A stretch of DNA of 30,199 bases from Pseudomonadota bacterium (GCA_023419315.1 JAEZYE010000001.1:1-30199), one strand, 5' to 3'; shown: positions 14,450 to 25,155, counted from the stretch's first letter. Translations and numbers: made by a program. Notes: generated by a model not told the origin, from the letters alone.

Positions 14450-16276
14450 TCATTCCACCGTCACCGATTTGGCGAGGTTGCGGGGCTTGTCGACATCGGT
14501 GCCGCGCGCCAGCGCCGTGTGGTACGCGAGCAACTGCACAGGAATCGTGTGCACGACGGGGCTGAGTAAGCCGGTGTGGCGCGGCGTGCGGATGACGTGC
14601 ACGCCTTCGGACTCGGTGAAGTTGCTGTCCTGATCGGCGAAGACGAACAGTTCGCCGCCGCGTGCGCGGACTTCCTGCATGTTCGACTTCACCTTTTCCA
14701 GCAACTTGTCGTTCGGCGCGATGACGACGACGGGCATGTCGGCATCGACCAGCGCAAGCGGGCCGTGCTTGAGCTCACCGGCCGGATACGCTTCGGCGTG
14801 GATGTATGAAATTTCCTTGAGCTTCAACGCGCCTTCCAGCGCAATCGGGTAATGCAGGCCGCGGCCGAGGAACAGCGCGTCGGACTTCGGCGCGAAGCGT
14901 TCGGCCCACACGGCGATCTGCGGTTCGAGGTTCAGCGCGTGCTGTACGCTGCCCGGCAGGAAGCGCAGTTCCTCCAGATAGCCGGCCTCTTCTTCGGGCG
15001 TCACGTTGCCGTGCAGCTTGCCCAGCACGACCGTCAACTGGAACAGCGCAGCCAGCTGCGTGGTGAACGCCTTCGTCGAGGCCACGCCGATCTCGGCGCC
15101 GGCGCGCGTGTAGCACACCAGTTCGCTGGCACGCGGAATCGCACTCTCCGGCACATTGCAGATGGACAGCGTGTGCGCGTGGCCAAGCGACTTGGCGTAC
15201 TTGAGCGCTTCCATCGTGTCGAGTGTTTCGCCGGACTGGGAGATCGTCACGACGAGATGTTTCGGATTCGCGTAAGCGGCGCGATAGCGGTACTCGCTGG
15301 CGATTTCCACGCTGCACGGCAGCCCGGCGATCGCTTCGATCCAGTAGCGCGCGGTCAGGCCGGCGTAATAGCTGGTGCCGCAGGCGAGGATCTGCACGCC
15401 TTCGATGTCGCGCAGCACGGCTTCGGCGTTCTCGCCGAACAGCGTCGGCAGGAACCCACCGTCGATGACCGCTTCGATGGTGTCGGCGATCGCGCGCGGC
15501 TGCTCGTGGATTTCCTTCTGCATGAAGTGGCGGTACGGGCCCAGCTCCAGCGAGGCAAGGGAGACATCGGACACGTGCACGTCGCGCTGGATCGGTTGAT
15601 CGTGCGCGTCGAACACCTTGACCGCGCTGCGGGTCACTTCAGCGGTATCGCCTTCTTCCAGGAAGATCACGCGGCGCGTCGCCTGCACGATGGCGGAAAC
15701 ATCGGAGGCGATGAAGTTCTCGCCTTCGCCCAGACCGATCAGCAGCGGGCAGCCCATGCGCGCGCAGACCATGCGATCGGGTTCCTTGCGGCTTACGACC
15801 GCCAGTGCATACGCGCCGGTCAGCTCCTTGACGGTGCGTTGCAACGCCGACAACAGATCGTCGCCACCCTTGAGGTGGTAATGCATCAGGTGCGCGATGA
15901 CTTCGGTGTCGGTCTGCGATTCGAACTCGTAGCCGAGCGCGCGCAGCTTCTCGCGCTGCTCTTCATGGTTCTCGATGATGCCGTTGTGCACCAGCGCCAC
16001 GCCGTGGCTGATGTGCGGGTGCGCGTTGGCTTCGGTGACCCCGCCGTGCGTAGCCCAGCGCGTGTGGCCGATGCCCAGGCTGGCATTGAAGCCTTCCGCG
16101 GCGGCGGCCGACTCCATCTCCGAAACGCGGCCGGTGCGGCGCACGCGGCGGACATCGCTCTGCTCGACCACGGCGATGCCGGCCGAGTCATAACCGCGGT
16201 ATTCCAGTCGCTTGAGCCCTTCGATCAGTACCGGTACCACGTCGCGATCAGCGATCGCCCCCACAATGCCGCACAT
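14450..16276 (-). CDS. glmS: Glutamine--fructose-6-phosphate aminotransferase GlmS
   Basis: GlmS makes glucosamine-6-phosphate from fructose-6-phosphate and glutamine, the first step towards UDP-GlcNAc for peptidoglycan and LPS. The N-terminal glutaminase domain starts MCGIVGAI (Cys2 nucleophile) and includes RRLEYRGYDSAG-like and GHTRWATHG motifs. Two SIS domains follow (CGTSYYAG, SQSGETLDTMEAL, GRGLHYPIALEGALKLKEISYIHAEAYPAGELKHGP), and the chain ends PRNLAKSVTVE. Its 608 residues are standard. A TAGAAT -10 box lies at 16315-16320. No glmS ribozyme or GlmZ-type site is visible. glmU, the next pathway enzyme for which a gene is present here, lies about 10 kb away. Confidence 0.97.
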   Translation of the reverse strand: MCGIVGAIADRDVVPVLIEGLKRLEYRGYDSAGIAVVEQSDVRRVRRTGRVSEMESAAAAEGFNASLGIGHTRWATHGGVTEANAHPHISHGVALVHNGIIENHEEQREKLRALGYEFESQTDTEVIAHLMHYHLKGGDDLLSALQRTVKELTGAYALAVVSRKEPDRMVCARMGCPLLIGLGEGENFIASDVSAIVQATRRVIFLEEGDTAEVTRSAVKVFDAHDQPIQRDVHVSDVSLASLELGPYRHFMQKEIHEQPRAIADTIEAVIDGGFLPTLFGENAEAVLRDIEGVQILACGTSYYAGLTARYWIEAIAGLPCSVEIASEYRYRAAYANPKHLVVTISQSGETLDTMEALKYAKSLGHAHTLSICNVPESAIPRASELVCYTRAGAEIGVASTKAFTTQLAALFQLTVVLGKLHGNVTPEEEAGYLEELRFLPGSVQHALNLEPQIAVWAERFAPKSDALFLGRGLHYPIALEGALKLKEISYIHAEAYPAGELKHGPLALVDADMPVVVIAPNDKLLEKVKSNMQEVRARGGELFVFADQDSNFTESEGVHVIRTPRHTGLLSPVVHTIPVQLLAYHTALARGTDVDKPRNLAKSVTVE

Positions 16277-16314
16277 AGGCTGTCATCCATCCTTCGTTGG
16301 TTTGGCTGCTCGAA

Positions 16315-16320
16315 ATTCTA
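16315..16320 (-). promoter_or_regulatory. -10 box of glmS
   Basis: On the minus strand TAGAAT lies 38 bp before the glmS ATG. The -35 region would fall at about 16338-16343, directly against the TGTCCG array of the divergent exporter operon. Confidence 0.5.
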
Positions 16321-16342
16321 CCGTCCGCCCCCGGACGGCGGT

Positions 16343-16382
16343 GTGTCCGCACGTTGTCCGAGCGGACACCCGGACACTGTCC
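16343..16382. promoter_or_regulatory. TGTCCG/CGGACA half-site array, predicted enhancer for the exporter operon
   Basis: Four full half-sites occur: TGTCCG at 16344-16349 and 16355-16360, CGGACA at 16363-16368 and 16371-16376, plus a partial TGTCC at 16378-16382. They form nested dyads: GTGTCCGC/GCGGACAC (16343-16350/16362-16369), TGTCCG-AG-CGGACA (16355-16368) and GGACA-C-TGTCC (16372-16382). The array sits about 60-85 bp before the sigma54 -12 element, the usual place for an NtrC-type activator site. I infer that the response regulator encoded at 22448 binds here. Confidence 0.65.
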
Positions 16383-16420
16383 AGGCCCCCCTGTCCCTTT
16401 CGCAATCAAACACTTGCGAT

Positions 16421-16436
16421 TGGCACGCGTTCTGCT
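16421..16436 (+). promoter_or_regulatory. Sigma54 (-24/-12) promoter of the exporter operon
   Basis: TGGCACG at 16421-16427, four bases, then CTGCT at 16432-16436 matches the sigma54 consensus TGGCACG-N4-TTGCW with one mismatch. The invariant GG and GC are separated by exactly ten bases. Transcription would start near 16447, giving a leader of about 27 bases to the ATG at 16474. It also shows that the open frame upstream of it is not translated. Confidence 0.82.
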
Positions 16437-16473
16437 TTCACGGATGGGACTCTTCCTAGAACGCATGCCGTCG

Positions 16474-17751
16474 ATGATTCGGGACACCTCCGCGCAAGAC
16501 CGCCCCCTCAGCACGCCGAACACGGGCCGCGTGCCGCCTGCATGGAAACGCTGGCTGCTGCCGGTCGGCGGCGCACTGCTCCTGCTGCTGTGCATCGTCT
16601 TCGCGGTGCGCGGCTGGCTGGGGGGCGCACGCTCCTTCGATGCCTCGCGCGTCCGCATTGCCGAAGTGAAGCGCGGCGACCTGGTTCGCGACATCGCCGC
16701 CGATGGACGCGTCATCGCCTCCAACAGCCCCACCCTCTACGCGATTGCCGGCGGCGTGGTCACGCTGAAGGTCGTCGCCGGTGACCGGGTCAAGCAAGGC
16801 CAGGTGCTCGCCGAGATCGACAGCCCGGAACTGCGCAGCAAGCTGGCGCAGGAGCAGGCGACGCTGGCCGGCCTGGAAGCCGAGTCCAGCCGCGCGACGC
16901 TGGATGCGACGGTCACCCGCGCCAACGCCCGCAAGCTGCTGGACCAGGCCGAGGTGGATCGCGTGGCCGCCGAGCGCGATCTGCAGCGCTACCAGCAAGG
17001 CTTCGACGGCGGCGCCGTGCCGAAAATCGACGTCGCCAAGGCGCAGGACGAACTGAAGAAGACCGAGATCGCGCTGGAACATGCGCGCAAGGACGCCGGT
17101 CTGCAGGGCCAGGGCGCCACGCTCGATGCGCGCAACAAGCAACTGCTGGCCGAGCGCCAGCGCGCCATCGTCGCCGAGATCCAGCGCCAGGTGGACGCGC
17201 TGACCCTGCGATCGCCCTTCGATGGCCAGGTCGGCCAGGTGCAGGCCGTGCAGCGCTCCAACGTGGCGATCAACGCGCCGGTGATGAGCGTGGTGGATCT
17301 GTCGAAATTCGAAGTGGAAATCCGCGTACCGGAAAGCTTCGCCCGCGATCTCGCCATCGGCATGCCTGCCCAGCTGACCAGCAGCGGCCAGCCGTATGAA
17401 GGCGAGGTGTCGGCGGTGTCGCCCGAGGTGGTGAACGGCGAAGTCAATGCGCGCATCCGCTTCAAGGACAAGCAGCCGCCCGGCCTGCGCCAGAGCCAGC
17501 GCCTGAGCGCACGCATCCTGATGGATACGCGCCGCAACGTGCTGATGGTCGAGCGCGGCCCCTTCGTCGATCAGTCCGGTGGCCGCCATGCCTACGTCAT
17601 GGATGGCAGCACCGCAGTGAAGCGTCCGGTGCAGCTGGGCGTGAGCAGCCTGAGCAACATCGAAGTGCTGGGCGGCCTGCAGGCGGGCGATCGCGTCGTG
17701 ATCTCCGGCAGCGATCAGTTCGGCGACGCAGAAAAGGTTTCGATCAACTGA
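16474..17751 (+). CDS. Periplasmic adaptor (membrane fusion protein) of the ABC export system
   Basis: An HlyD/RND-type efflux adaptor of 425 residues. An N-terminal cytoplasmic tail of about 25 residues is followed by one membrane anchor (about 26-46). Then come a lipoyl/barrel-sandwich half (GGVVTLKVVAGDRVKQGQVLAEIDSPEL), a long alpha-hairpin with many Ala/Arg/Gln (about 115-225), the second lipoyl half (LRSPFDGQVGQVQAVQRSNV), beta-barrel and membrane-proximal domains. It should bridge the MacB-type permeases and an outer-membrane channel that is not encoded here. The start is chosen downstream of the sigma54 promoter; the ATG at 16465 (three codons earlier) is an alternative. First gene of the seven-gene operon. 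Confidence 0.88.
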   Translation: MIRDTSAQDRPLSTPNTGRVPPAWKRWLLPVGGALLLLLCIVFAVRGWLGGARSFDASRVRIAEVKRGDLVRDIAADGRVIASNSPTLYAIAGGVVTLKVVAGDRVKQGQVLAEIDSPELRSKLAQEQATLAGLEAESSRATLDATVTRANARKLLDQAEVDRVAAERDLQRYQQGFDGGAVPKIDVAKAQDELKKTEIALEHARKDAGLQGQGATLDARNKQLLAERQRAIVAEIQRQVDALTLRSPFDGQVGQVQAVQRSNVAINAPVMSVVDLSKFEVEIRVPESFARDLAIGMPAQLTSSGQPYEGEVSAVSPEVVNGEVNARIRFKDKQPPGLRQSQRLSARILMDTRRNVLMVERGPFVDQSGGRHAYVMDGSTAVKRPVQLGVSSLSNIEVLGGLQAGDRVVISGSDQFGDAEKVSIN

Positions 17752-17819
17752 TCGCGGTCGCAACCCGATCGCCCTTTCCCACATCCAACGCAATCCAACG
17801 GCTTCCAGAGGAACAATCC

Positions 17820-18542
<723 letters not shown>

Positions 18543-18552
18543 GGAGGCGCCC

Positions 18553-19854
18553 ATGTTCGGCTACTACTTCCAGTTGGCGCTGCGCAGCTTCAAGCGCAAC
18601 AAGGTGCTGACCTCGCTGATGGTGCTGGCGATTGCGCTCGGCATCGGCGCCAGCATGACCACGCTGACCGTGTTCTACATCCTGTCCGGTGATCCGCTTC
18701 CCGGCCGCAGCCAGACACTGTTCTACGTGCAGATGGATCCGCAGAGCATGGACGGCTACGTCGCCGGCGAGGAGCCGGAAGAGCAGGTGACGCGCTTCGA
18801 CGCCGAGCAGCTGCTGCGCGAGAAGAAAGCGGATCGCCAGGCCATGATGACCGGCGGCGGCCTCAGCATCGAACCGGACAAGCAGGGATTGGCGCCGTTC
18901 GTCGTGGATGCGCGCTACACCTCGGCCGACTTCTTCACGATGTTCGACGCGCCGCTGGCCTATGGCAATCCATGGACCGCCAAGGAGGATCAGGGCGAGG
19001 CGCGGGTGGCGATCATCTCCAAGGAGTTGAACGAGAAACTCTTCGACGGTGGCAACAGCGTCGGCAAGTCGATTCGCATCGATCAGAACGAGTTCCGCAT
19101 TGTCGGCGTGCTCAAGCACTGGCGGATGACGCCGCGCTTCTACGATCTCAACAGCGATCGCTACGGTGAAGTGGAGCAGGTGTTCCTGCCGTTCTCCACC
19201 GCGATTGGCCTGAAGCTGGGGCGCAATGGATCGATGAACTGCTGGGGCGACAGCGAAGGCGACGAGATGGGCGTCAACGCGCCATGCGTCTGGATCCAGT
19301 ACTGGGCGCAGCTCGACACTCCGGCGAAGGCCGATGCGTATCGCCAGTACCTGGTGAACTACTCGGATCAGCAGCGCCGTGCGGGCCGTTTCGAACGGCC
19401 GACCAACGTGCGCCTGCGCAGCATCATGGAATGGCTGGACTTCAAGCGCGTCGTGCCGAACGACGTCCGCCTGCAGACGTGGCTGGCCTTCGGCTTCCTG
19501 CTCGTGTGCCTGATCAACACGGTCGGCCTGCTGCTGGCGAAGTTCATGCGGCGCAGCAGCGAGATCGGTGTACGCCGTGCATTGGGTGCATCGAAGCGCG
19601 CGATCTTCATGCAGGCGCTGGTGGAGGCCGGCACCATCGGTCTGGCTGGCGGCGTGCTGGGCCTGGGACTGTCGCTGCTCGGCCTGTGGGCGGTGCGGCA
19701 GCAGCCGGCCAGCTATGCCGAACTGGCGCATCTGGATCCGCTGATGCTGTTGACCACGTTCGTGCTGGCCATCGTGTCCAGCGTGCTGGCCGGCTTGCTG
19801 CCCGCGTGGCGCGCCTGCCAGGTCACACCCGCCATCCAGCTGAAAACCCAATGA
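18553..19854 (+). CDS. FtsX/MacB-type ABC permease, first of three
   Basis: A 433-residue inner-membrane protein with the MacB topology. TM1 is near the N-terminus (VLTSLMVLAIALGIGASMTTL, about 17-37), a periplasmic core domain of about 240 residues follows (MacB_PCD; LNEKLFDGGNSVGKSI and FRIVGVLKHW are typical), and then the FtsX domain with three TM segments (about 309-330, 360-385, 394-418). The coupling segment RRSSEIGVRRALGASKRAIF contacts the ATPase. Two cysteines in the periplasmic domain (NCWGD and APCVW) could form a disulphide. Four charged residues precede TM1 (FKRNK). It probably pairs with the second permease as a heterodimer. Confidence 0.9.
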   Translation: MFGYYFQLALRSFKRNKVLTSLMVLAIALGIGASMTTLTVFYILSGDPLPGRSQTLFYVQMDPQSMDGYVAGEEPEEQVTRFDAEQLLREKKADRQAMMTGGGLSIEPDKQGLAPFVVDARYTSADFFTMFDAPLAYGNPWTAKEDQGEARVAIISKELNEKLFDGGNSVGKSIRIDQNEFRIVGVLKHWRMTPRFYDLNSDRYGEVEQVFLPFSTAIGLKLGRNGSMNCWGDSEGDEMGVNAPCVWIQYWAQLDTPAKADAYRQYLVNYSDQQRRAGRFERPTNVRLRSIMEWLDFKRVVPNDVRLQTWLAFGFLLVCLINTVGLLLAKFMRRSSEIGVRRALGASKRAIFMQALVEAGTIGLAGGVLGLGLSLLGLWAVRQQPASYAELAHLDPLMLLTTFVLAIVSSVLAGLLPAWRACQVTPAIQLKTQ

Positions 19855-19866
19855 TCTGCGGCCGGA

Positions 19867-19922
19867 CCGGTCGCGAAGCTTGCGCACTGCTCTCTCTCGC
19901 GCAGCCTTCGCGGCCAGACCGG
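19867..19922 (+). repeat. Intercistronic hairpin between permease 1 and permease 2
   Basis: CCGGTC-GCGAAG-TTGCGC and its imperfect inverse GCGCA-CTTCGC-GGCCAGACCGG can fold into a long interrupted stem around a CT-rich loop (about 19886-19898). It fills most of the 88-bp gap. No poly-T follows, so a role in mRNA processing or stability is more likely than termination. Confidence 0.5.
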
Positions 19923-19942
19923 CATCTGCCAGGAGCCTGACC

Positions 19943-21169
19943 ATGGAAATCCGCCCCATCCTCACCGCGTTGCGCCGCCACAAGACGGCCGCAGCGCTCA
20001 TCGTCATCGAGATCGCGTTGAGCTGCGCGATCATCTGCAACGCGCTGTTCCTCATCAACGGACGCCTGGAACGCATGGATCGCGTCAGCGGCCTCGACGA
20101 ACAGGGCATCGTGCGTGTCCAGATTGCCGGCATCGGCCGCGACGACAATGCCGCGGCATTGACCAAGACCGATCTCGCCGCATTGCGTGCGATTCCCGGC
20201 GTGAAGCATGCCTCTGCGGTCAATCAGGTGACCTTCGGCAACAGTTCCTGGAACAGTTCGGTCAACCTGACCCAGGATCAGACACACCCCACGCTCAACG
20301 CCACCGTCTATCTCGGTGACGAGCAGCTGCTGGACACGCTGGACCTGTCACTGGTCTCCGGCCGCCGTTTCACCAGCGACGAGTTCATCGAATGGGATGC
20401 GCTGCAGGGTGCGGATTCCGAAGGCAACATCCCCGCCGTAATCATCACCCGCACCATGGCGCAGAAGCTGTTCCCGAACGAGGACGCGCTGGGCAAGAGC
20501 ATCTACAGCTGGGGCGAGGAACCGATCAAGATCGTCGGCATCGTCGATCATCTGGTGCGCCCGAACGAACAGGGCGGGCCGACGGCCTACGAGTACTCGA
20601 TGATGCTTCCGGTCAACATTCCCTTCAGCGTCGGCGGCAACTATCTGCTGCGCACCGATCCCGAGCGCCGCAGTGAAGTGCTGAAGGCGGCAGCGGACGT
20701 GCTGCAGAAGAACAGCGCCAACCGCATCATCCTCGAGCAGCAGACGATGGAAGAACTGCGCAACAACTTCTATCGGCAGGATCGCTCGATGGCCTGGTTG
20801 CTGGTGGCCGTGTGCGTCGCGCTGTTGATCGTCACCGCGCTCGGCATCGTCGGCCTGGCCAGCTTCTGGGTGCAGCAGCGTTCCAAGCAGATTGGCGTGC
20901 GCCGCGCGCTCGGCGCCACACGCCGCCAGATCCTGCGCTACTTCCAGACCGAGAACTTCCTGCTGGCATCGCTTGGCATCGTGATCGGAATGGCGCTGGC
21001 CTACGGCATCAACCAGATGCTGATGGGTCGCTATGAACTTCCGCGACTGCCGCTGTATTACCTGCCCGTGGGCGCGGTGCTGCTGTGGCTGCTCGGCCAG
21101 ATCTCGGTGCTGGGACCCGCGATGCGCGCGGCGTCGGTGCCACCGGCCGTGGCGACCCGCAGCGCCTGA
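19943..21169 (+). CDS. FtsX/MacB-type ABC permease, second of three
   Basis: A 408-residue paralogue of the first permease. TM1 is at about residues 17-37 (ALIVIEIALSCAIICNALFLI), followed by a periplasmic MacB_PCD domain (SAVNQVTFGNSSWNSS; AQKLFPNEDALGKSI; IKIVGIVDHL). The FtsX domain comes next, with three TM segments and the coupling helix RSKQIGVRRALGATRRQIL. The ATG at 19943 has AGGAG eight bases upstream; an earlier in-frame start would run through the intercistronic hairpin. It is clearly homologous to the third permease (ASAVNQ, SSWN, and RRALGATR versus HRAVGATR). Substrate unknown; antimicrobial peptide or envelope-stress export is only an inference from similar systems. Confidence 0.9.
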   Translation: MEIRPILTALRRHKTAAALIVIEIALSCAIICNALFLINGRLERMDRVSGLDEQGIVRVQIAGIGRDDNAAALTKTDLAALRAIPGVKHASAVNQVTFGNSSWNSSVNLTQDQTHPTLNATVYLGDEQLLDTLDLSLVSGRRFTSDEFIEWDALQGADSEGNIPAVIITRTMAQKLFPNEDALGKSIYSWGEEPIKIVGIVDHLVRPNEQGGPTAYEYSMMLPVNIPFSVGGNYLLRTDPERRSEVLKAAADVLQKNSANRIILEQQTMEELRNNFYRQDRSMAWLLVAVCVALLIVTALGIVGLASFWVQQRSKQIGVRRALGATRRQILRYFQTENFLLASLGIVIGMALAYGINQMLMGRYELPRLPLYYLPVGAVLLWLLGQISVLGPAMRAASVPPAVATRSA

Positions 21170-21181
21170 TCGCTTCTCCAC

Positions 21182-21208
21182 GCTCCGCCATCGACACGGT
21201 GGCGGAGC
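21182..21208 (+). repeat. Intercistronic hairpin between permease 2 and permease 3
   Basis: GCTCCGCCA (21182-21190) and TGGCGGAGC (21200-21208) are perfect 9-bp inverted arms around a nine-base loop, starting 13 bases after the stop of permease 2. It has the stem of a terminator but no T-run, and the operon continues beyond it, so it may partly attenuate or protect the upstream mRNA. Confidence 0.6.
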
Positions 21209-21227
21209 CTCGTTCCCGGAGCCTTGG

Positions 21228-22445
21228 ATGGACCTCCGCCCGCCCGCAGCGCTGTTCAATCCGCACCGCGGGATGTCATGCCTGCTGGTCGTGGAGTTGG
21301 CCATCGGTGTCCTGCTGTGCGTGCTGGCCTGGCAGTGCATCCAGCGCTACCGCGAAGCCGTCGCGACGCCCAGCGGCATCGGCGAATCCACGCTGTTCGT
21401 GGTGGAGCCGCTGGGACGCGCCGCCAGCGGACGCGTGCAACCGCCCGACATCGTGAGGCAACTGCACAGCATCGAAGGCGTAGTCGGCGCGAGTGCCGTC
21501 AATCAGACACCCTATGGAATGGCGTCCTGGAACACACGCCTGGCGGCGCGCACGCGCATGGATAGAACCTCGGTGACATCGGTCTATTTCGGCGATGAAT
21601 CCCTGCTTTCGACACTGGGTCTGCGGGTGACCGAAGGTCGCGCACTCCGTTCCCATGAATATGAAGCCGCCGCGCAGGCCACACGCTCCGGAAAGAGTTG
21701 GCCGGTGCTGGTGACGCGCGGGCTTGCCGAGCGCCTGTATCCCGGCAGCTCCGCAGTAGGACGACCGCTGTACGGCTACGGCAAGCGGATGCTGCGCATC
21801 GTCGGTGTCGTTGAAGCCGTTCCACAGCCCCGGGGCAGCGCCAGCGTTCACGCGGATCCGGACAGTTCACTGGTGTTGCCGCTGCGCCCCGATGACGCCG
21901 CCTGGGCGCGCTACCTGATTCGCGTCGATGGCGAGGCCATCGAATCCGCACCGGGCCGCGTGCATCATGCGTTGGCGCATCACTACCCGGACCTGGCGAT
22001 TGCCGCACCCGTGCCGCTGGCCGGACTTCGCCTCGATTCGCTTTCGCGCGAGCGGCGCTGGGCCTGGACCAGCGCCATCTGTGCACTCGGCTGGTGGGCG
22101 ATGACGCTGCTCAGCCTGGCTGCGGCGGGACATCTGTGGATCCAGCAAAGCCTGGTGCGCATCGGCCTGCATCGCGCCGTCGGCGCGACCCGCACGCAGA
22201 TCCGTCGTGCGGTGCGCCGGGATCACTTGCGGATTTCGGTGCTCGGACTGCTGCTCGCATTGGTGTTCTATCACGGGACGCCCTGGTGGCCATCGCCGCT
22301 TGCAGACCACCACGCACCCTGGGTCTGGCTGCTGCTGGCGGCCGCCGTTCTCGTCGCCACCCAAGTGGCCGCCAGTGGCCCGGCGCGTCGCGCCGCGGAC
22401 GTGGAGCCGGACCATGTCACCCGCGGCCGCTGGGTTAGGCTATAG
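21228..22445 (+). CDS. Diverged FtsX-type permease, third of three
   Basis: A 405-residue protein with the same layout: TM1 at about residues 17-37 (SCLLVVELAIGVLLCVLAW), a periplasmic domain with GASAVNQTPYGMASWN and RIVGVVEAV, then three C-terminal hydrophobic segments (about 275-299, 325-345, 357-376). The coupling segment has drifted to LVRIGLHRAVGATRTQIRR, and the periplasmic domain is richer in Arg/Ala than in permease 2. This suggests relaxed or specialised function. The start ATG at 21228 is preceded by only a weak SD (GGAGCCTTGG). The stop is two bases from the response-regulator ATG. It is a paralogue of permease 2, probably from tandem duplication. Confidence 0.85.
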   Translation: MDLRPPAALFNPHRGMSCLLVVELAIGVLLCVLAWQCIQRYREAVATPSGIGESTLFVVEPLGRAASGRVQPPDIVRQLHSIEGVVGASAVNQTPYGMASWNTRLAARTRMDRTSVTSVYFGDESLLSTLGLRVTEGRALRSHEYEAAAQATRSGKSWPVLVTRGLAERLYPGSSAVGRPLYGYGKRMLRIVGVVEAVPQPRGSASVHADPDSSLVLPLRPDDAAWARYLIRVDGEAIESAPGRVHHALAHHYPDLAIAAPVPLAGLRLDSLSRERRWAWTSAICALGWWAMTLLSLAAAGHLWIQQSLVRIGLHRAVGATRTQIRRAVRRDHLRISVLGLLLALVFYHGTPWWPSPLADHHAPWVWLLLAAAVLVATQVAASGPARRAADVEPDHVTRGRWVRL

Positions 22446-22447
22446 CG

Positions 22448-23781
<1,334 letters not shown>

Positions 23782-23785
<4 letters not shown>

Positions 23786-25116
23786 TTCGTCGCTCGCTCG
23801 CCGGCCGGTTGCTGCTCTGGCTGTTGCCGTCGCTGGCCGCCGCCATCGCGCTGCCGTTGCTGCTGCACGCGTGGCTAGACGATGTGCGCATGGCGGTGCT
23901 CGTGTCCGGCGCCATCGCATTGCCGCTGATGATGCTGGCCGTGCACCGCGCCCTGATTCCCATGAACTCGCTGTTCCGTGCGCTGTCGGGCAGCGTCAAC
24001 AGCTACCGCGACGGCGAGTACAACTTCGGCATCCACTGGGAAAGCCCGGACGAATTGGGCGATCTCGTCCGTTCGCACAGTGAACTCGGCGATGTCCTGC
24101 GTGAGCAGCGGCAGGGCCTGGTGCAACGCGAACTGCTGCTGGACACGATGGTGCAGAACACACCGGTGGCGATGCTGTTGCTGGCGAGCGGGGGCGATGG
24201 CGTGCGGCGCGTGGTGTTCGCCAACCTGGCTGCACGCAAGTTGCTGCATGGCGGTTGGAAACTGGAAGGACAGAATTTCGATACGCTGCTTGAAGCGACG
24301 CCAGTTGAAATGCGTGAAGCCCTCGCGCGCGGCGGTGACAGCCTGTTCGCGGTGGCGCAGGACAGCAGCGATGAGGAAGAGCAGGTGTATCACCTGGCGC
24401 GCCGGCATTTCCGCCTCAACGGTCGCAGGCATGAACTGTTGCTGCTGCGCCTGCTCACCAGCGAATTGCGGCGGCAGGAAGTAATGACCTGGAAAAAGGT
24501 CATCCGCGTCATCAGCCACGAGTTGAACAATTCTCTGGCGCCGATTGCATCGCTCGCGCATTCGGGCGGTGAGCTGGTGCGGCGCGGACGGCATGACCGG
24601 CTGGAAGAAATCTTCTCGACCATCGAGGATCGTGCGCGCCATCTGGAAGGCTTCATTCGCGGCTATGCGCGCTTTGCCAAATTGCCGCAGCCGCAGCTGC
24701 AGACCGTGCACTGGCGTACCTATCTGGCGGGATTGCAGCGGCAGATCGGGTTCCAGCTCGACATGCCCGAGATCGATCCGGTCAGCCGCATCGACCCCGC
24801 ACAACTCGAACAGGCCCTGCTCAACCTGCTGAAGAACGCACACGAATCCGGATCGCCCGCCGATGGCGTCGTCCTGAAGCTGACGCCGCTGCCAGAATGG
24901 ATCCGCATCGAAGTGATGGACCGCGGCAGCGGCATGAATGATTCGGTGCTGCAGAACGCGCTGGTTCCGTTCTACTCGACCAAACGCAACGGTACCGGCC
25001 TCGGCCTGGCGCTGACGCGCGAGATCGTCGAAGCCCACGGTGGCCGCCTCTCACTGCACAACCGTGATGGCGGCGGCCTTTGCGTGGCGCTGCAATTGCC
25101 GGAAGCAGGTGCGTGA
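23782..25116 (+). CDS. Membrane sensor histidine kinase, NtrB/NtrY-like, without periplasmic domain
   Basis: A 444-residue kinase. TM1 (about 9-31) and TM2 (about 36-57) are joined by only about five residues, so it has no periplasmic sensor. They are followed by a HAMP-like linker (58-110), a PAS-like region (about 115-220), the dimerisation helix with H246 in VISHELNNSLAPI, and an HATPase_c domain. The latter has N box NLLKNAHES (348-356), G1 DRGSGM (380-385), F box PFYSTK (396-401) and G2 GTGLGLAL (404-411). The HELNNSLAP form is that of NtrB/NtrY-like kinases that feed sigma54 activators. It is four-base coupled to the response regulator. Such a kinase may read the state of the transporter or the membrane itself. 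Last gene of the operon. Confidence 0.93.
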
Positions 25117-25155
25117 ACACCCGCGTCTGCGCTTCTATTGATACATACCGCCAGC

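Noticed and set aside
14852..16459. 535-codon plus-strand open frame opposite glmS
   Set aside because: It lies across glmS, which is certain. The composition is that of a shadow frame.
16297..16473. N-terminal extension of the adaptor protein
   Set aside because: The open frame reaches 16297, but this part contains the activator array and the sigma54 promoter, so translation must start after about 16447.
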